Positions 1 to 7,943 of a stretch of 64,000 nt of DNA are shown here, in pieces. Source of the stretch: Desmonostoc muscorum FACHB-395 (GTDB lineage: Bacteria > Cyanobacteriota > Cyanobacteriia > Cyanobacteriales > Nostocaceae); the NCBI RefSeq assembly GCF_014698035.1, contig NZ_JACJSF010000032.1, positions 24,138-88,137 of the forward strand, written 5' to 3'. The first letter of the stretch is position 1, and every line of letters starts with the position of its first letter. Under the pieces are notes generated by a model. The model ran no database searches. It was given only the letters and a program-made list of their open reading frames with translations, and was not told where the DNA came from. A program made the position numbers and the translations under genes.

Positions 1-186
1 TTGCAAGATTTGGTAGATGATACATCCTTGGCAGTAGGCAGCGAAGCTTATGCAGCCGCCTTGCAAGTATATAACTATGCTAAAGTCAGTGGTCAGGGCA
101 CAGGTTTAGATACGATGGTTGAAGAAATGGGGCAACGGTTTTCTCGTAAAAATCGGAAAGTCAAATCTCAACAGGTAGCACCGTAG
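1..186 (+). CDS. C-terminal part of an unknown protein (5' end outside window)
   Basis: An open frame runs in from the left edge and stops at TAG (184-186), giving 61 residues. The first codon, TTG, is simply the window edge and need not be the start. The segment is mostly helical and alanine-rich (AVGSEAYAAALQVYNYAKV) with a basic tail (RFSRKNRKVKSQQ). I do not recognise the family and see no catalytic motif. It is followed by a tandem-repeat array rather than by a co-oriented gene, so no operon partner is visible. Confidence that it is coding rests on uninterrupted frame and ordinary composition only. Confidence 0.5.
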   Translation: MQDLVDDTSLAVGSEAYAAALQVYNYAKVSGQGTGLDTMVEEMGQRFSRKNRKVKSQQVAP

Positions 187-233
187 GAAATAACTCATCA
201 ATTGCACTGTTGAAGTGCAAGTTTAAAGCTCAA

Positions 234-458
234 AGCTTGAACGTTCGAGCAAAAAGGTCGGAGTTTCGAGTTCAAAGGCTCAACGTTCGAGCAAAAAGGT
301 CGAAGTTCCGAGTAAAAAGGCTCAACGTTCGAGTAAAAAAGTCGGAGTTTCGAGTAAAAAGGCTCAACGTTCGAGCAAAAAGGTCGGAGTTCCGAGTTCA
401 AAGGCTCAACGTTCGAGCAAAAAGGTCGAAGTTCCGAGTTCAGAGGCTCAACGTTGAG
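234..458. repeat. 21-bp-period tandem repeat array (about 10 units)
   Basis: Alternating 21-bp units, one built on GGCTCAACGTTCGAGCAAAA and one on GGTCGGAGTTCCGAGTTCAA, follow one another about ten times with few mismatches, so there is also a 42-bp higher-order period. Because 21 is divisible by 3, frames stay open on both strands. The plus frame would read alternating heptads LNVRAKR and SEFRVQR from a TTG at 210 to 503. No ribosome binding site precedes it, so I treat the array as non-coding, most likely slipped-strand repeat DNA. Confidence 0.85.
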
Positions 459-593
459 ATTTTGAGAGCGATCGCAAAAGCATTTAAAATACAGTTCGGT
501 TAAGATCCCTGATGGATCTGGTTTTTCAAATCATCTATACTTGGTTTTTACTGTCAATGTAGAAGTTCCATAGCAATCCTAAATGATCTCCAG

Positions 594-622
594 ATCCCTG
601 ATTTCTTGAAGAAGTCGGGGAT
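594..622. repeat. 29-bp imperfect palindrome
   Basis: The two arms CCCTGATTTCTT and AAGAAGTCGGGG pair with a few mismatches around a single central G, giving a hairpin in the gap before the gene at 678. A related half-site (TTCGATTCCC...AAATCGGGGATC) lies near 10127-10151 upstream of the TonB receptor gene. This looks like a dispersed cyanobacterial palindrome and not a classical terminator, since no T-run follows. Confidence 0.5.
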
Positions 623-677
623 ATAATTTTAATTTTTAACGAATGATTTAGAATTTCTATAACTTAATCAAATACTC

Positions 678-1874
678 ATGAATGTTGTAATAAATTTATT
701 GCTTTTTTTGCTGCCAATTCTGAGTAGCTTTTGGATTGCCCAAACTTTCAACCCTTTATCTTCTTATCAGCCTCTCCATGCTATAGACGGAGCGGCTTTA
801 TATAAAAAAGAATTACCCAATGGGAATGAAGCCTATTTACAAGTTATCAATCTCCGCAAAATACACATAGACCAAATTATCGGAGAAGTAGATAATATGG
901 GTATAAATGAGGGTAAATATTATCAGGGGGAAAGTAAATATTACAGTCCTTTTTTCAAAAGACATTTGTTTTCTGAAGTTGCAGAAGAATATAAGAAACT
1001 CTACTCAAATAACGTTTTTTCAATAATTAATTGTTCTTTTTTTGAGCAATACGAGTCTAGTACTCAATTATCTTTTCCAATTAAATTAAATGGTGTAGTC
1101 ATCAGTGGTGGTAATAGCCCTTATGGGCCAATCAAACAACCAAAAGATAAATACTACAGTAATATTCGTCTCAAAGCTCTAGTCTGGGATAATAAGCAGG
1201 CATACATTACCGATTACAACCAAGTTAGCGGCGCACCTCTCAACCAAAATGGAGTGAAGAATGCGATCGTCACTTACCGATACAGCGATCATCCAGCAAA
1301 AGTCTTAGCCCAAAACCAAGCAAATAAGTATCAAGTCATCGGTACTCTAGACAAAGATGGTGTTAAAGGTGACGAGTTATTGTTGATTATGACGGTGAAC
1401 AAAGCAACTCTGGATGAGGCAGCCGATTTATTACGTAAATTAGGAGTTAAAGGCGACATCATTACTGTTGACGGCGGCAGATCAACTTATTTGTTCAATT
1501 CCCAGAACGGAAATATTATTGTTCCCCAACTGTCTAATCCGCAAGAAAATCCTGCCTTCCGAAACCTTCCTCATTATTTGGGATTCCGTAAGACAACTAA
1601 AAATCAGGTTGCGCCAAAAATCCTGATTGGTCAGCTAACTGCTAAAGTACTTCCCAAGAAGGATCAGCCCTATTTAATATTGTGGCAAGATAATTTTGAT
1701 AGCGATGTCTCGATTAAGCTGTACGATGGAGACAAACTTATCCAAAATATTTCTTCCCGTACCGCTAGCGATGGTGTTTATGAGTGGATACCACGTATTT
1801 CTGTAAAAGAAGGCTATTTTATTCGTATTTCTAGCTGGAAAGACCGAAATATCTTCGGGGACTTGCAATTTTAA
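678..1874 (+). CDS. Phosphodiester glycosidase (NAGPA-like) family protein
   Basis: This 398-residue protein starts with a hydrophobic segment (about residues 1-24, LLLFLLPILSSFW), suggesting a signal peptide or membrane anchor. The middle and C-terminal parts match the pattern of the phosphodiester glycosidase/NAGPA domain: an Asn-rich strand INCSFFEQY near residue 117, a long polar region, and the hallmark TVDGGRSTYLF near residue 270, corresponding to LDGGGS motifs of the family. Family members hydrolyse glycosidic phosphodiesters and are found in exopolysaccharide loci; the substrate here is unknown. The last 90 residues form a beta-rich extension beyond the domain. No strong ribosome binding site is visible before ATG 678, and the following gene starts 88 bp downstream on the same strand. 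Confidence 0.7.
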   Translation: MNVVINLLLFLLPILSSFWIAQTFNPLSSYQPLHAIDGAALYKKELPNGNEAYLQVINLRKIHIDQIIGEVDNMGINEGKYYQGESKYYSPFFKRHLFSEVAEEYKKLYSNNVFSIINCSFFEQYESSTQLSFPIKLNGVVISGGNSPYGPIKQPKDKYYSNIRLKALVWDNKQAYITDYNQVSGAPLNQNGVKNAIVTYRYSDHPAKVLAQNQANKYQVIGTLDKDGVKGDELLLIMTVNKATLDEAADLLRKLGVKGDIITVDGGRSTYLFNSQNGNIIVPQLSNPQENPAFRNLPHYLGFRKTTKNQVAPKILIGQLTAKVLPKKDQPYLILWQDNFDSDVSIKLYDGDKLIQNISSRTASDGVYEWIPRISVKEGYFIRISSWKDRNIFGDLQF

Positions 1875-1962
1875 TCAAAATAAACGCTGTTTTTAGCGGT
1901 GCGGAATGGGAGATTGGAATGGATAACGAGCTAAACGCAAACCTCTTAACAAGTTTGGCGGT

Positions 1963-4479
1963 ATGGCAGCGATCGGAATTGTTATCGTCTCTCACAGTAA
2001 ACAACTAGCTCTAGGTGTGCGGGAACTCGCCGCGCAAATGGTTCAGGGCCAAGTTTCTATCGCTGTTGCAGCAGGTATTGAAGATCCTGAAAATCCATTG
2101 GGTACAGATCCGATTCAGGTTTATGAAGCGATCGCTTCTGTTTTCTCTGATGATGGTGTTTTAGTATTGATGGATTTGGGTAGTGCTTTGCTAAGTGCAG
2201 AAATGGCCATTGAGTTTTTGCCAGAAGCACAGCAACAAAAAGTGTATTTGTGTGAAGCACCTCTAGTAGAAGGTGCAGTAGCTGCTGTTGTTGCGGCAGG
2301 GGCTGGTAAAAACATTCACCAAGTCATGGCGGAAGCACGCGGCGCACTCCTAGCAAAAGCAACTCAATTAGGTGTAAGTCCGTTGTCAGTTGTCAGTGAC
2401 AATATCGAAGTAAGAAATTCACAATTTCCCGTCAAAGAAATCCGGTTAATTGTCAGCAATCGCTTAGGATTACACGCCCGTCCCGCAGCCCAGTTTGTGG
2501 GAACCGTCGCCCGCTTTCAATCCCAAATTCTAGTACAGAATTTAACTAGAAATACTGAGCTAGTTCGGGGTGACAGTATTAACCAAGTCACCACTTTAGG
2601 AGTGCGTCAAGGACACGAACTAGTAATTACTGCCACTGGTTCGGATGCAGATGAAGCGCTGGCGGCATTACAGGCGTTATTCGCAAATAATTTTGGTGAA
2701 GATAATGTTGCCTTGAATTCTCCACCAGTATTTCATCATGAAATTACCCCAGCAACTCACGGCGAACTTTCAGGAATTCCTGCTTCTCGGGGAGTAGCGA
2801 TCGCACCTGTGGTTAATTATCAACCCACTCATATTACGATTACGGAATATCATATAGACGATCCTGAATCAGAGTGGCAAAGAGTACAAGCAGCAATTCA
2901 AACTGCTCGACAAGAAATCCAAGCAGTTTTTTCACAAGCATCTCTGCAAATTGGTGACGCTGAAGCCGCCATCTTCGATGCTCAATTACTATTTTTAGAA
3001 GATCCAGTATTGTTGGAAGCGGCTCATCAGCGTATTTTAGACCACCATATAAATGCTGAAGCAGCTTGGCAAGCCGTAGTAGATGAGGTGGTGACTTCCT
3101 ACCGAACACTTGAGGATGCTTATCTGCAAGAGCGAGTTGAGGATGTTATCGACGTAGGGCAAAGAGTACTACGATTACTAGCTGGGAATGCCCCTGCTAA
3201 CTTGCATCTTGCGGAACCGGCAATTTTAGTAGCAACTGATTTAACCCCCTCAGATACTGCTAGATTAGATCCGAAAATGGTGTTGGGTATTTGTACAACT
3301 TCTGGTAGCGCCACTTCCCACAGCGCCATCATCGCCCGGACATTGGGTATTCCCGCAGTTTTGGGAGTGGATTCCCAGGTGTTGCACTTGGCAGATGGTA
3401 CACTCATGGCGCTTGATGGTGAAAGTGGCAAGGCTTGGGTAGAACCAGAATCACATATCCTAGATTTACTGGAGGCAAAGCGAGAGGCTTGGCAAACTGC
3501 CCAACAGGAAGCACAAGCTACAGCACACCAGCCAGCAATTACTCTTGATGGTCGGCAAGTTAGCGTTTTCGCCAATATTGGTAGTATAAATGATGTGCAA
3601 GTTGCTGTGGCTAGCGGTGCAGAAGGAGTGGGATTACTCCGCACAGAGTTTCTTTATCTCGATAGGACAAGCGCCCCTACAGAAGAAGAACAACTTGAAG
3701 TGTATCAGGCGATCGCCCAAGTTTTAGATAATCGTCCCTTAATTATTCGTACTTTAGATGTCGGTGGTGATAAGCCACTTCCTTATCTGAGAGTCGGGTT
3801 TCCAGAAGCTAACCCTTTCTTAGGCTGGCGGGGAATTCGTTTCTGTTTGGATCATCTGGATTTATTTAAAACTCAGTTACGGGCAATCTTGAGAGCCAGT
3901 GTAGGACACAAAATTAAGATCATGTTGCCGATGATTGCCACTGTGACGGAGGTACGTGCAGCTAAGGTAATTTTGGGTGAAGTGCAGGCTGAATTAAATC
4001 AAGCTGGTATCCCCTTTGATGCAGCGATGAAAGTAGGGATTATGGTGGAGGTTCCGTCAGCAGTTGCGATCGCAGATCAGTTAGCAGCTGAAGTGGACTT
4101 CTTTAGTATAGGTACTAACGACCTGAGTCAGTACGTCATGGCTAGCGATCGCACTAATCCCCGCGTGGCAAATTTGGTTGATGCACTACATCCAGCAGTG
4201 CTGAGAATGGTGCAGCAAACTATCAAAGCTGCCCATGCTGCGGGCATTTCGGTAGGATTATGTGGAGAATTGGCAGCAGATACTGTAGCAACACCAATTT
4301 TATTAGGTTTAGGGCTGGATGAGTTGAGCGTCAATCCTCAAAGTATACCTGGAGTGAAACAGGCGATCGCTCGATTAAGTATAGTTGAGAGTGAAGCGAT
4401 CGCGGCATCAGCATTGCAACAAGATTCCGCAGTTCATGTCAGAGAACTAATCTCAACTTCAGTTACTCCCCCTGCGTAA
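1963..4479 (+). CDS. dhaM: DhaM-HPr-Enzyme I fusion (PEP-dependent phosphotransferase, dihydroxyacetone kinase system)
   Basis: The 838-residue protein has three phosphotransfer domains in order. Residues 1-135 are an EIIA-mannose-like DhaM domain with the phospho-acceptor His in IVIVSHSKQLALGV. Residues about 160-245 are an HPr domain with the active His in GLHARPAAQF and a Ser in the GDSINQVTTLG site. Residues about 265-820 are Enzyme I, with the phospho-His swivel loop SGSATSHSAIIAR, the PEP-binding barrel motifs LLRTEFLYLDR and SIGTNDLSQYVMA, and the Cys loop GLCGELAAD. In the known system PEP phosphorylates EI, HPr and then DhaM, which rephosphorylates ADP bound to DhaL so that DhaK/L can phosphorylate dihydroxyacetone. 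No dhaK or dhaL lies in this window. The 3' end overlaps the convergent toxin gene by 17 bp. Confidence 0.93.
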   Translation: MAAIGIVIVSHSKQLALGVRELAAQMVQGQVSIAVAAGIEDPENPLGTDPIQVYEAIASVFSDDGVLVLMDLGSALLSAEMAIEFLPEAQQQKVYLCEAPLVEGAVAAVVAAGAGKNIHQVMAEARGALLAKATQLGVSPLSVVSDNIEVRNSQFPVKEIRLIVSNRLGLHARPAAQFVGTVARFQSQILVQNLTRNTELVRGDSINQVTTLGVRQGHELVITATGSDADEALAALQALFANNFGEDNVALNSPPVFHHEITPATHGELSGIPASRGVAIAPVVNYQPTHITITEYHIDDPESEWQRVQAAIQTARQEIQAVFSQASLQIGDAEAAIFDAQLLFLEDPVLLEAAHQRILDHHINAEAAWQAVVDEVVTSYRTLEDAYLQERVEDVIDVGQRVLRLLAGNAPANLHLAEPAILVATDLTPSDTARLDPKMVLGICTTSGSATSHSAIIARTLGIPAVLGVDSQVLHLADGTLMALDGESGKAWVEPESHILDLLEAKREAWQTAQQEAQATAHQPAITLDGRQVSVFANIGSINDVQVAVASGAEGVGLLRTEFLYLDRTSAPTEEEQLEVYQAIAQVLDNRPLIIRTLDVGGDKPLPYLRVGFPEANPFLGWRGIRFCLDHLDLFKTQLRAILRASVGHKIKIMLPMIATVTEVRAAKVILGEVQAELNQAGIPFDAAMKVGIMVEVPSAVAIADQLAAEVDFFSIGTNDLSQYVMASDRTNPRVANLVDALHPAVLRMVQQTIKAAHAAGISVGLCGELAADTVATPILLGLGLDELSVNPQSIPGVKQAIARLSIVESEAIAASALQQDSAVHVRELISTSVTPPA

Positions 4480-4780
4480 ATTCGGTATCTTGAGCAAATA
4501 TCTTCTCGATATCCCGCGCCCCGTGCAAGACACGCATAATTTGAATGCCTCCTTCAACCGTGCGGTAAAAGATGACATAATTTCCAGAAGAAAAGCTCCT
4601 GATACCTTCCCCTAACTCAGGGCGGTTACGACCAATTCCAGGCATAGCAGCAAGTTTCCGAAACAATTGAGTAAAGCGGTTAAGCAATCGTCCCACTATT
4701 GCCAGATCATTCGCAGCTATGTATTCATAGATGTTATCAAGGTCGCTGACTGCTAACGGTGTAAAAGTGTAATTACTCAT
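4463..4780 (-). CDS. Type II toxin, RelE/ParE family
   Basis: A 105-residue protein of typical ParE size. The N-terminal helices (FTPLAVSDLDNIYEYIAAND) and the C-terminal strands with RNRPELGEGIRSF, YVIFYR and IMRVLHGARDIEKIF are the standard ParE signature. ParE toxins poison DNA gyrase, whereas RelE relatives cut mRNA; the RVLHGARD ending favours ParE. A TTG at 4786 would add two residues, but ATG 4780 follows the antitoxin stop by 2 nt (TGATAATG) and is preferred for translational coupling. The gene is second in a two-gene operon, after its antitoxin, and converges on the DhaM fusion gene with a 17-bp overlap of coding ends. Confidence 0.9.
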   Translation of the reverse strand: MSNYTFTPLAVSDLDNIYEYIAANDLAIVGRLLNRFTQLFRKLAAMPGIGRNRPELGEGIRSFSSGNYVIFYRTVEGGIQIMRVLHGARDIEKIFAQDTEFTQGE

Positions 4781-4782
4781 TA

Positions 4783-5109
4783 TCAAGTGTCAGTCAAAGC
4801 AGTCTGGTAGCGAGACTGGAGCTGTGCCATCACTTCCTCCCCATTTAAGAGTTCGCCCCTGTCAGCTTGGTCAATACCCTTTTGAATTTCCTGTTGCAAG
4901 CTTTCTAGCTTCAGTTGATTTAGTTCCTCTTCAAGCTGCTGCAATCGATTAAGCATCTGTTGGAAAGCACGGGCATCTTGAACCACCACTGCCGCTTCGC
5001 CATTCACCGTTAAAACCAGTGGAGCTTTCGTTTCCTTAATTTGCTCAACATAGTTGCTAGCATTGCGCCGGAAGTCCGTTAACGAGTGGATATTTTCAAT
5101 GTTAACCAT
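4783..5109 (-). CDS. Antitoxin, Phd/YefM family
   Basis: A 108-residue protein whose first 55 residues have the Phd/YefM DNA-binding fold: SLTDFRRNASNYVEQIKETKAPLVLTVNG followed by EAAVVVQDARAF. The rest is a charged helix (LQQLEEELNQLKLESLQQEI) that would wrap and neutralise the toxin. It precedes the ParE gene with a 2-nt gap, the usual antitoxin-first order, and such antitoxins normally repress their own promoter. The pairing of a Phd-type antitoxin with a ParE-type toxin is common in cyanobacteria. The ATG at 5109 is the only sensible start. Confidence 0.88.
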   Translation of the reverse strand: MVNIENIHSLTDFRRNASNYVEQIKETKAPLVLTVNGEAAVVVQDARAFQQMLNRLQQLEEELNQLKLESLQQEIQKGIDQADRGELLNGEEVMAQLQSRYQTALTDT

Positions 5110-5199
5110 ACTAGCACCTAATTAAGTACCTGATTCGATACTATTTTCTTTTGTCCTACACGTCAACAAGAAAACCAATTGATGTTTTTCTCAGCACTG

Positions 5200-5589
5200 T
5201 TAAAATCTGATTCCCAGTTGCCCGTTAAAACCACGAATAGAATTGTAACCAGCACCAACAAAAACGTTATCAGTAGCACCCACCTGAACACCACCGGAAA
5301 CTGCAACACCTTTATCCTCTGAATAAAGTCCAACTCCTACATAGGGTGAGATGACAGGCAAACTGATAAATTTCAAAACATCTACTCCCGTAGCGCCATC
5401 AGGGCCAGTTCCTACTTCAACCCCAAAATTTAAAGCTCTAGCGCCTACAGCATAAGTTACATCACCATCTTTTCCACCAACTGAAACCCAAGGTTGGGGT
5501 ATAAGTTGAGCCGATGCTTGACTTGGAGCAAATAAAGCTAATAAACCGATAGATGTAAGTAATGTTTTTGCAATAATCGCTATTTTCAC
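5200..5589 (-). CDS. Small secreted beta-strand-rich protein
   Basis: From the GTG at 5589 the protein is 129 residues. A GTG at 5604 would add five, but GGAGGAG lies 6 nt before GTG 5589, which decides the start. The N-terminus is a clear signal peptide (KIAIIAKTLLTSIGLLALFA, cleavage expected after ASA in SQASAQL). The mature part is about 100 residues of alternating glycine-rich strands (YAVGARALNFGVEVG, ISPYVGVGLYS, VSGGVQVGA, VFVGAGYNS) ending GQLGIRF with a terminal Phe, a pattern typical of a small outer-membrane barrel or a fragment of one. It is too short for an ordinary eight-strand barrel. Function unknown; no operon partner. Confidence 0.7.
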   Translation of the reverse strand: MKIAIIAKTLLTSIGLLALFAPSQASAQLIPQPWVSVGGKDGDVTYAVGARALNFGVEVGTGPDGATGVDVLKFISLPVISPYVGVGLYSEDKGVAVSGGVQVGATDNVFVGAGYNSIRGFNGQLGIRF

Positions 5590-5928
5590 ATTATTCTCCT
5601 CCACTAACTGGTGTATCTTAATTGTCTTCTTACAACTACCCTTGCTTCAGCACTACTGTTAACTAGGGTTTGTCTATGATGGCTAATCGTGACGGATTGA
5701 AAGTCATTTGAGTGCCCGATGAGTGCAAGTTGCTTACTAAATGCTGTAAAAGTATAACTAAGTACAACAGTATTTACGTAATTAAATAGGAAAAGTAGGA
5801 TGTTTTATAAGAACCCTTGATTATCCTGTTGATAAGCTGTAGATTGGTGCGTAGTAGATAGTCAAGATAAAACTATACAAGTAATTTAGAAAAAGTAAGG
5901 GTTTGAGATTGCTTCTCTGCGAGATGCG

Positions 5929-6180
5929 ATCGCAGAAATAGCAAATGCTGTCGCAGAAATAGCAAATGCTGTCGCAGAAATAACAAATGCTGTCGCAGAA
6001 ATAGCAAATGTAGTCGCCGAAATAGCAAATGTAGTCGCCGAAATAGCAAATGCGATCACCAAAATAACAAATGAGTTCGCCGAAATAGCAAATGCTGTCG
6101 CCGAAATAGCAAATGCTGTCGCCGAAATAGCAAATGCGATCACCAAAATAACAAATGAGTTCGCCGAAATAGCAAATGCG
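5929..6180. repeat. Twelve tandem 21-bp repeats
   Basis: Twelve consecutive 21-bp units based on GTCGCMGAAATAGCAAATGC cover 252 bp. Units 6-8 and 10-12 share the same variants (ATCACCAAAATAACAAATGAG type followed by TTCGCC), so a multi-unit block was duplicated after the units diverged. Both strands are open. The plus frame would read heptads AEIANAV and the minus frame AFAISAT. The plus frame (5899-6198) has no ATG and no ribosome binding site; the minus frame would give a 100-residue repetitive hydrophobic peptide. I call this repeat DNA and not a gene. The left edge touches a GCGATCGC octamer. Confidence 0.9.
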
Positions 6181-6247
6181 GTACTCAATACCTAATGAAT
6201 AATCGCAGTTATTGAATAGTTAAACAAAAAAACAAAAGGTAAAATCT

Positions 6248-6583
6248 ATGACACTGTATCAAGTCACTCAAACCACCGACAACGGAAACGGTGACACAGT
6301 AGGCACTCTCAGCTATGCTATCTTCCAAGCCAACGAATTCGATCGCCGACTCAATACACATGGATTGCATCACGTGCGCTCCAAAGTCGAGTTTCAACCT
6401 CGTGCAACCGTTTTACCCCCTGATTTATTCGCTCAATATGAGGGTTTATCTTTCTGGGAGACTCCCACCAACAGTAGTCTAGCGAATGTGATTGTTGCCC
6501 AGCAGCTACAGATTCCCCTAGCGCCCCCGCTAGAGGTGGGAAACAAGGCAAACGGATCTAGTGTTTTTTCAAACTTGAGATGA
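6248..6583 (+). pseudogene. Remnant of a large surface/adhesin-type gene (N-terminal stub)
   Basis: The 111-residue frame begins YQVTQTTDNGNGDTVGTLSY and continues AIFQANE, closely resembling the start of cyanobacterial Ca-binding or parallel-beta-helix surface proteins (pattern VT.T.D.G.GTLR.AI..AN). After about 30 residues the resemblance is lost and the frame runs through proline- and serine-rich sequence to a stop, far shorter than the many hundred residues normal for that family. An AGGTAAAATCT stretch before the ATG could be a weak ribosome binding site. I read it as the stub left by a deletion; a genuine short orphan protein is possible. Confidence 0.4.
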
Positions 6584-6647
6584 TTTTAACCCTTAGCGAT
6601 CGCTAATAACTAAAGGTTCAAGACTGTTGTTAAATATTAAATAAAAC

Positions 6648-7226
6648 ATGAAACAACAAGGTATGGTCCTCTGGCTGACAGGCTTAAGTGGTGCAGGAAA
6701 AACAACTATCGCCCACGGTGTAGCCCAAGAACTGCAAAAGAGAAATCATCGCTTAGAAGTGCTAGATGGTGATGTCGTTCGCACCCATCTTTCACAAGAA
6801 TTGGGTTTTAGCAAAGAAGACCGAGATACAAATGTGCGTCGTATTGGCTTTGTTGCGGAATTACTTAGTCGCAATGGCATAATTGCGATCGTTGCTGCAA
6901 TCAGCCCCTACCGTGATGTTCGAGATCAACTCAAACAGACAACTACTAATTTTGTCGAAGTTTATGTAAATACTCCACTTGCAGTTTGTGAATTTCGTGA
7001 CGTAAAAGGACTTTACGCCAAAGCAAAGGCAGAACAAATCAAACATTTTACTGGTATCTCTGACCCTTATGAAGAACCATTAAATCCAGAAATTATCTGT
7101 CAAACGGATAAATTCACTATTGAGCAATGTGTTAACCAAGTACTTCACTATTTAGAACACCAAAATTTGATCGTTGCTGATAAAAATCTCATGCCAACTT
7201 CCTCACAATACATGAGAAAGGGATGA
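6648..7226 (+). CDS. cysC: Adenylylsulfate kinase (APS kinase)
   Basis: At 192 residues the protein is of normal APS kinase length. The P-loop GLSGAGKTT is at residues 13-21, DGD at 41-43, the RDTNVRRIGFVAELL segment near 58, the phosphoserine-type loop AAISPYRDVRDQ near 83, and the lid CEFRDVKGLYAKAKA with FTGISDPYEEP. It phosphorylates adenosine 5'-phosphosulfate with ATP to PAPS in the cytoplasm, for sulfate assimilation or sulfation. It stands alone; no cysD/cysN/cysH is nearby, so the sulfurylase step is encoded elsewhere. ATG 6648 directly precedes the conserved N-terminal strand (MVLWLTGLS), which supports the start. Confidence 0.95.
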   Translation: MKQQGMVLWLTGLSGAGKTTIAHGVAQELQKRNHRLEVLDGDVVRTHLSQELGFSKEDRDTNVRRIGFVAELLSRNGIIAIVAAISPYRDVRDQLKQTTTNFVEVYVNTPLAVCEFRDVKGLYAKAKAEQIKHFTGISDPYEEPLNPEIICQTDKFTIEQCVNQVLHYLEHQNLIVADKNLMPTSSQYMRKG

Positions 7227-7456
7227 TTTAATTATTAAAAATTGATGATTTATAATTTAAGATAAAACTTTAATTAATCAAGGTAGATTAAAACTATGAT
7301 TACCTACCTATAGGACTAGTACAACACGGCGGAAATAAACCACCTATTCTAAATTAATGAAATCCTTACGCTGTATTCATTTTTAATTTTTAATTCCGCC
7401 TTGCGGTACTAGTAGCCTACTTTGAGACTTTGCGTCCCTTACTCACAGCAGCAACT

Positions 7457-7753
7457 CTACTCAAAAGTAGACACATCTCGCAGCAAACTAGGAATTTCCC
7501 CTTGAGAGAAAGGAAACTCCAGTAAAGTTTCTCTAAGACCCAAATACCCAGATTCAGCAAAAGATAACAGCATTCTTGAAAGTGCTAGCCAAACCTCCGG
7601 TTCGTATTCCCAATCACGATAACGCGAAGCATGAGCGGCAATTGAACGTAACGCCCAAAAATAAGAATTCCGCACCACCGAACCACCTTTCTTAAACTCT
7701 GGTAAATCTTCGTGGTGGATAAAAAGTATTTGATTGTCAATTCTAGCTCTCAT
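7457..7753 (-). CDS. Conserved-looking hypothetical protein
   Basis: A 98-residue protein starting at ATG 7753 that I cannot assign. It is soluble, rich in aromatic residues (NSYFWALRSIAAHASRYRDW, YEPEVWLALSRML) and predicted mostly helical, with an acidic tail. There is no signal peptide, metal motif or DNA-binding motif. It lies alone between convergent cysC and the co-oriented TonB receptor gene, which it follows by about 190 bp across a large hairpin, so co-transcription is doubtful. Balanced composition and a normal start suggest a real gene. Confidence 0.55.
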   Translation of the reverse strand: MRARIDNQILFIHHEDLPEFKKGGSVVRNSYFWALRSIAAHASRYRDWEYEPEVWLALSRMLLSFAESGYLGLRETLLEFPFSQGEIPSLLRDVSTFE

Positions 7754-7854
7754 CGCAATTTTGGATTTTAGATTAAAAGTAAATCTTAAATAGGGTGCAT
7801 TACGGCTTTAGCCTAACGCACAATGTTGTATAGTAGTGCTACCAAAAAACTCGT

Positions 7855-7936
7855 CTTTTCTCTGTGTTCTCTGCGCCTCTGTGGTTCAATAAATAACTTT
7901 TAAACCGCAGAGTCACAGAGAACGCAGAGAGGAAAG
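7855..7936. repeat. 82-bp inverted-repeat element
   Basis: Left arm CTTTTCTCTGTGTTCTCTGC continues to GTGGTT at 7886. The right arm, from AACCGCAGAG near 7904, is its near reverse complement, with a short AT-rich loop. It lies 8 bp beyond the stop codon of the TonB receptor gene and would fold into a long hairpin, so it may end that transcript. The same CTCTGCGG motif recurs inside the element at 14399-14509, marking it as a dispersed repeat. Confidence 0.7.
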
Positions 7937-7943
7937 TAGACAC

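Noticed and set aside
210..503. 97-residue frame of LNVRAKR/SEFRVQR heptads
   Set aside because: TTG start without ribosome binding site, wholly within a tandem repeat whose other strand is equally open.
3120..3644. 174-residue minus-strand frame inside the DhaM fusion gene
   Set aside because: Shadow frame of a clearly coding gene with conserved motifs on the other strand.
5886..6188. 100-residue minus-strand frame of AFAISAT repeats
   Set aside because: Arises from a 21-bp tandem repeat that keeps frames open on both strands; no ribosome binding site.
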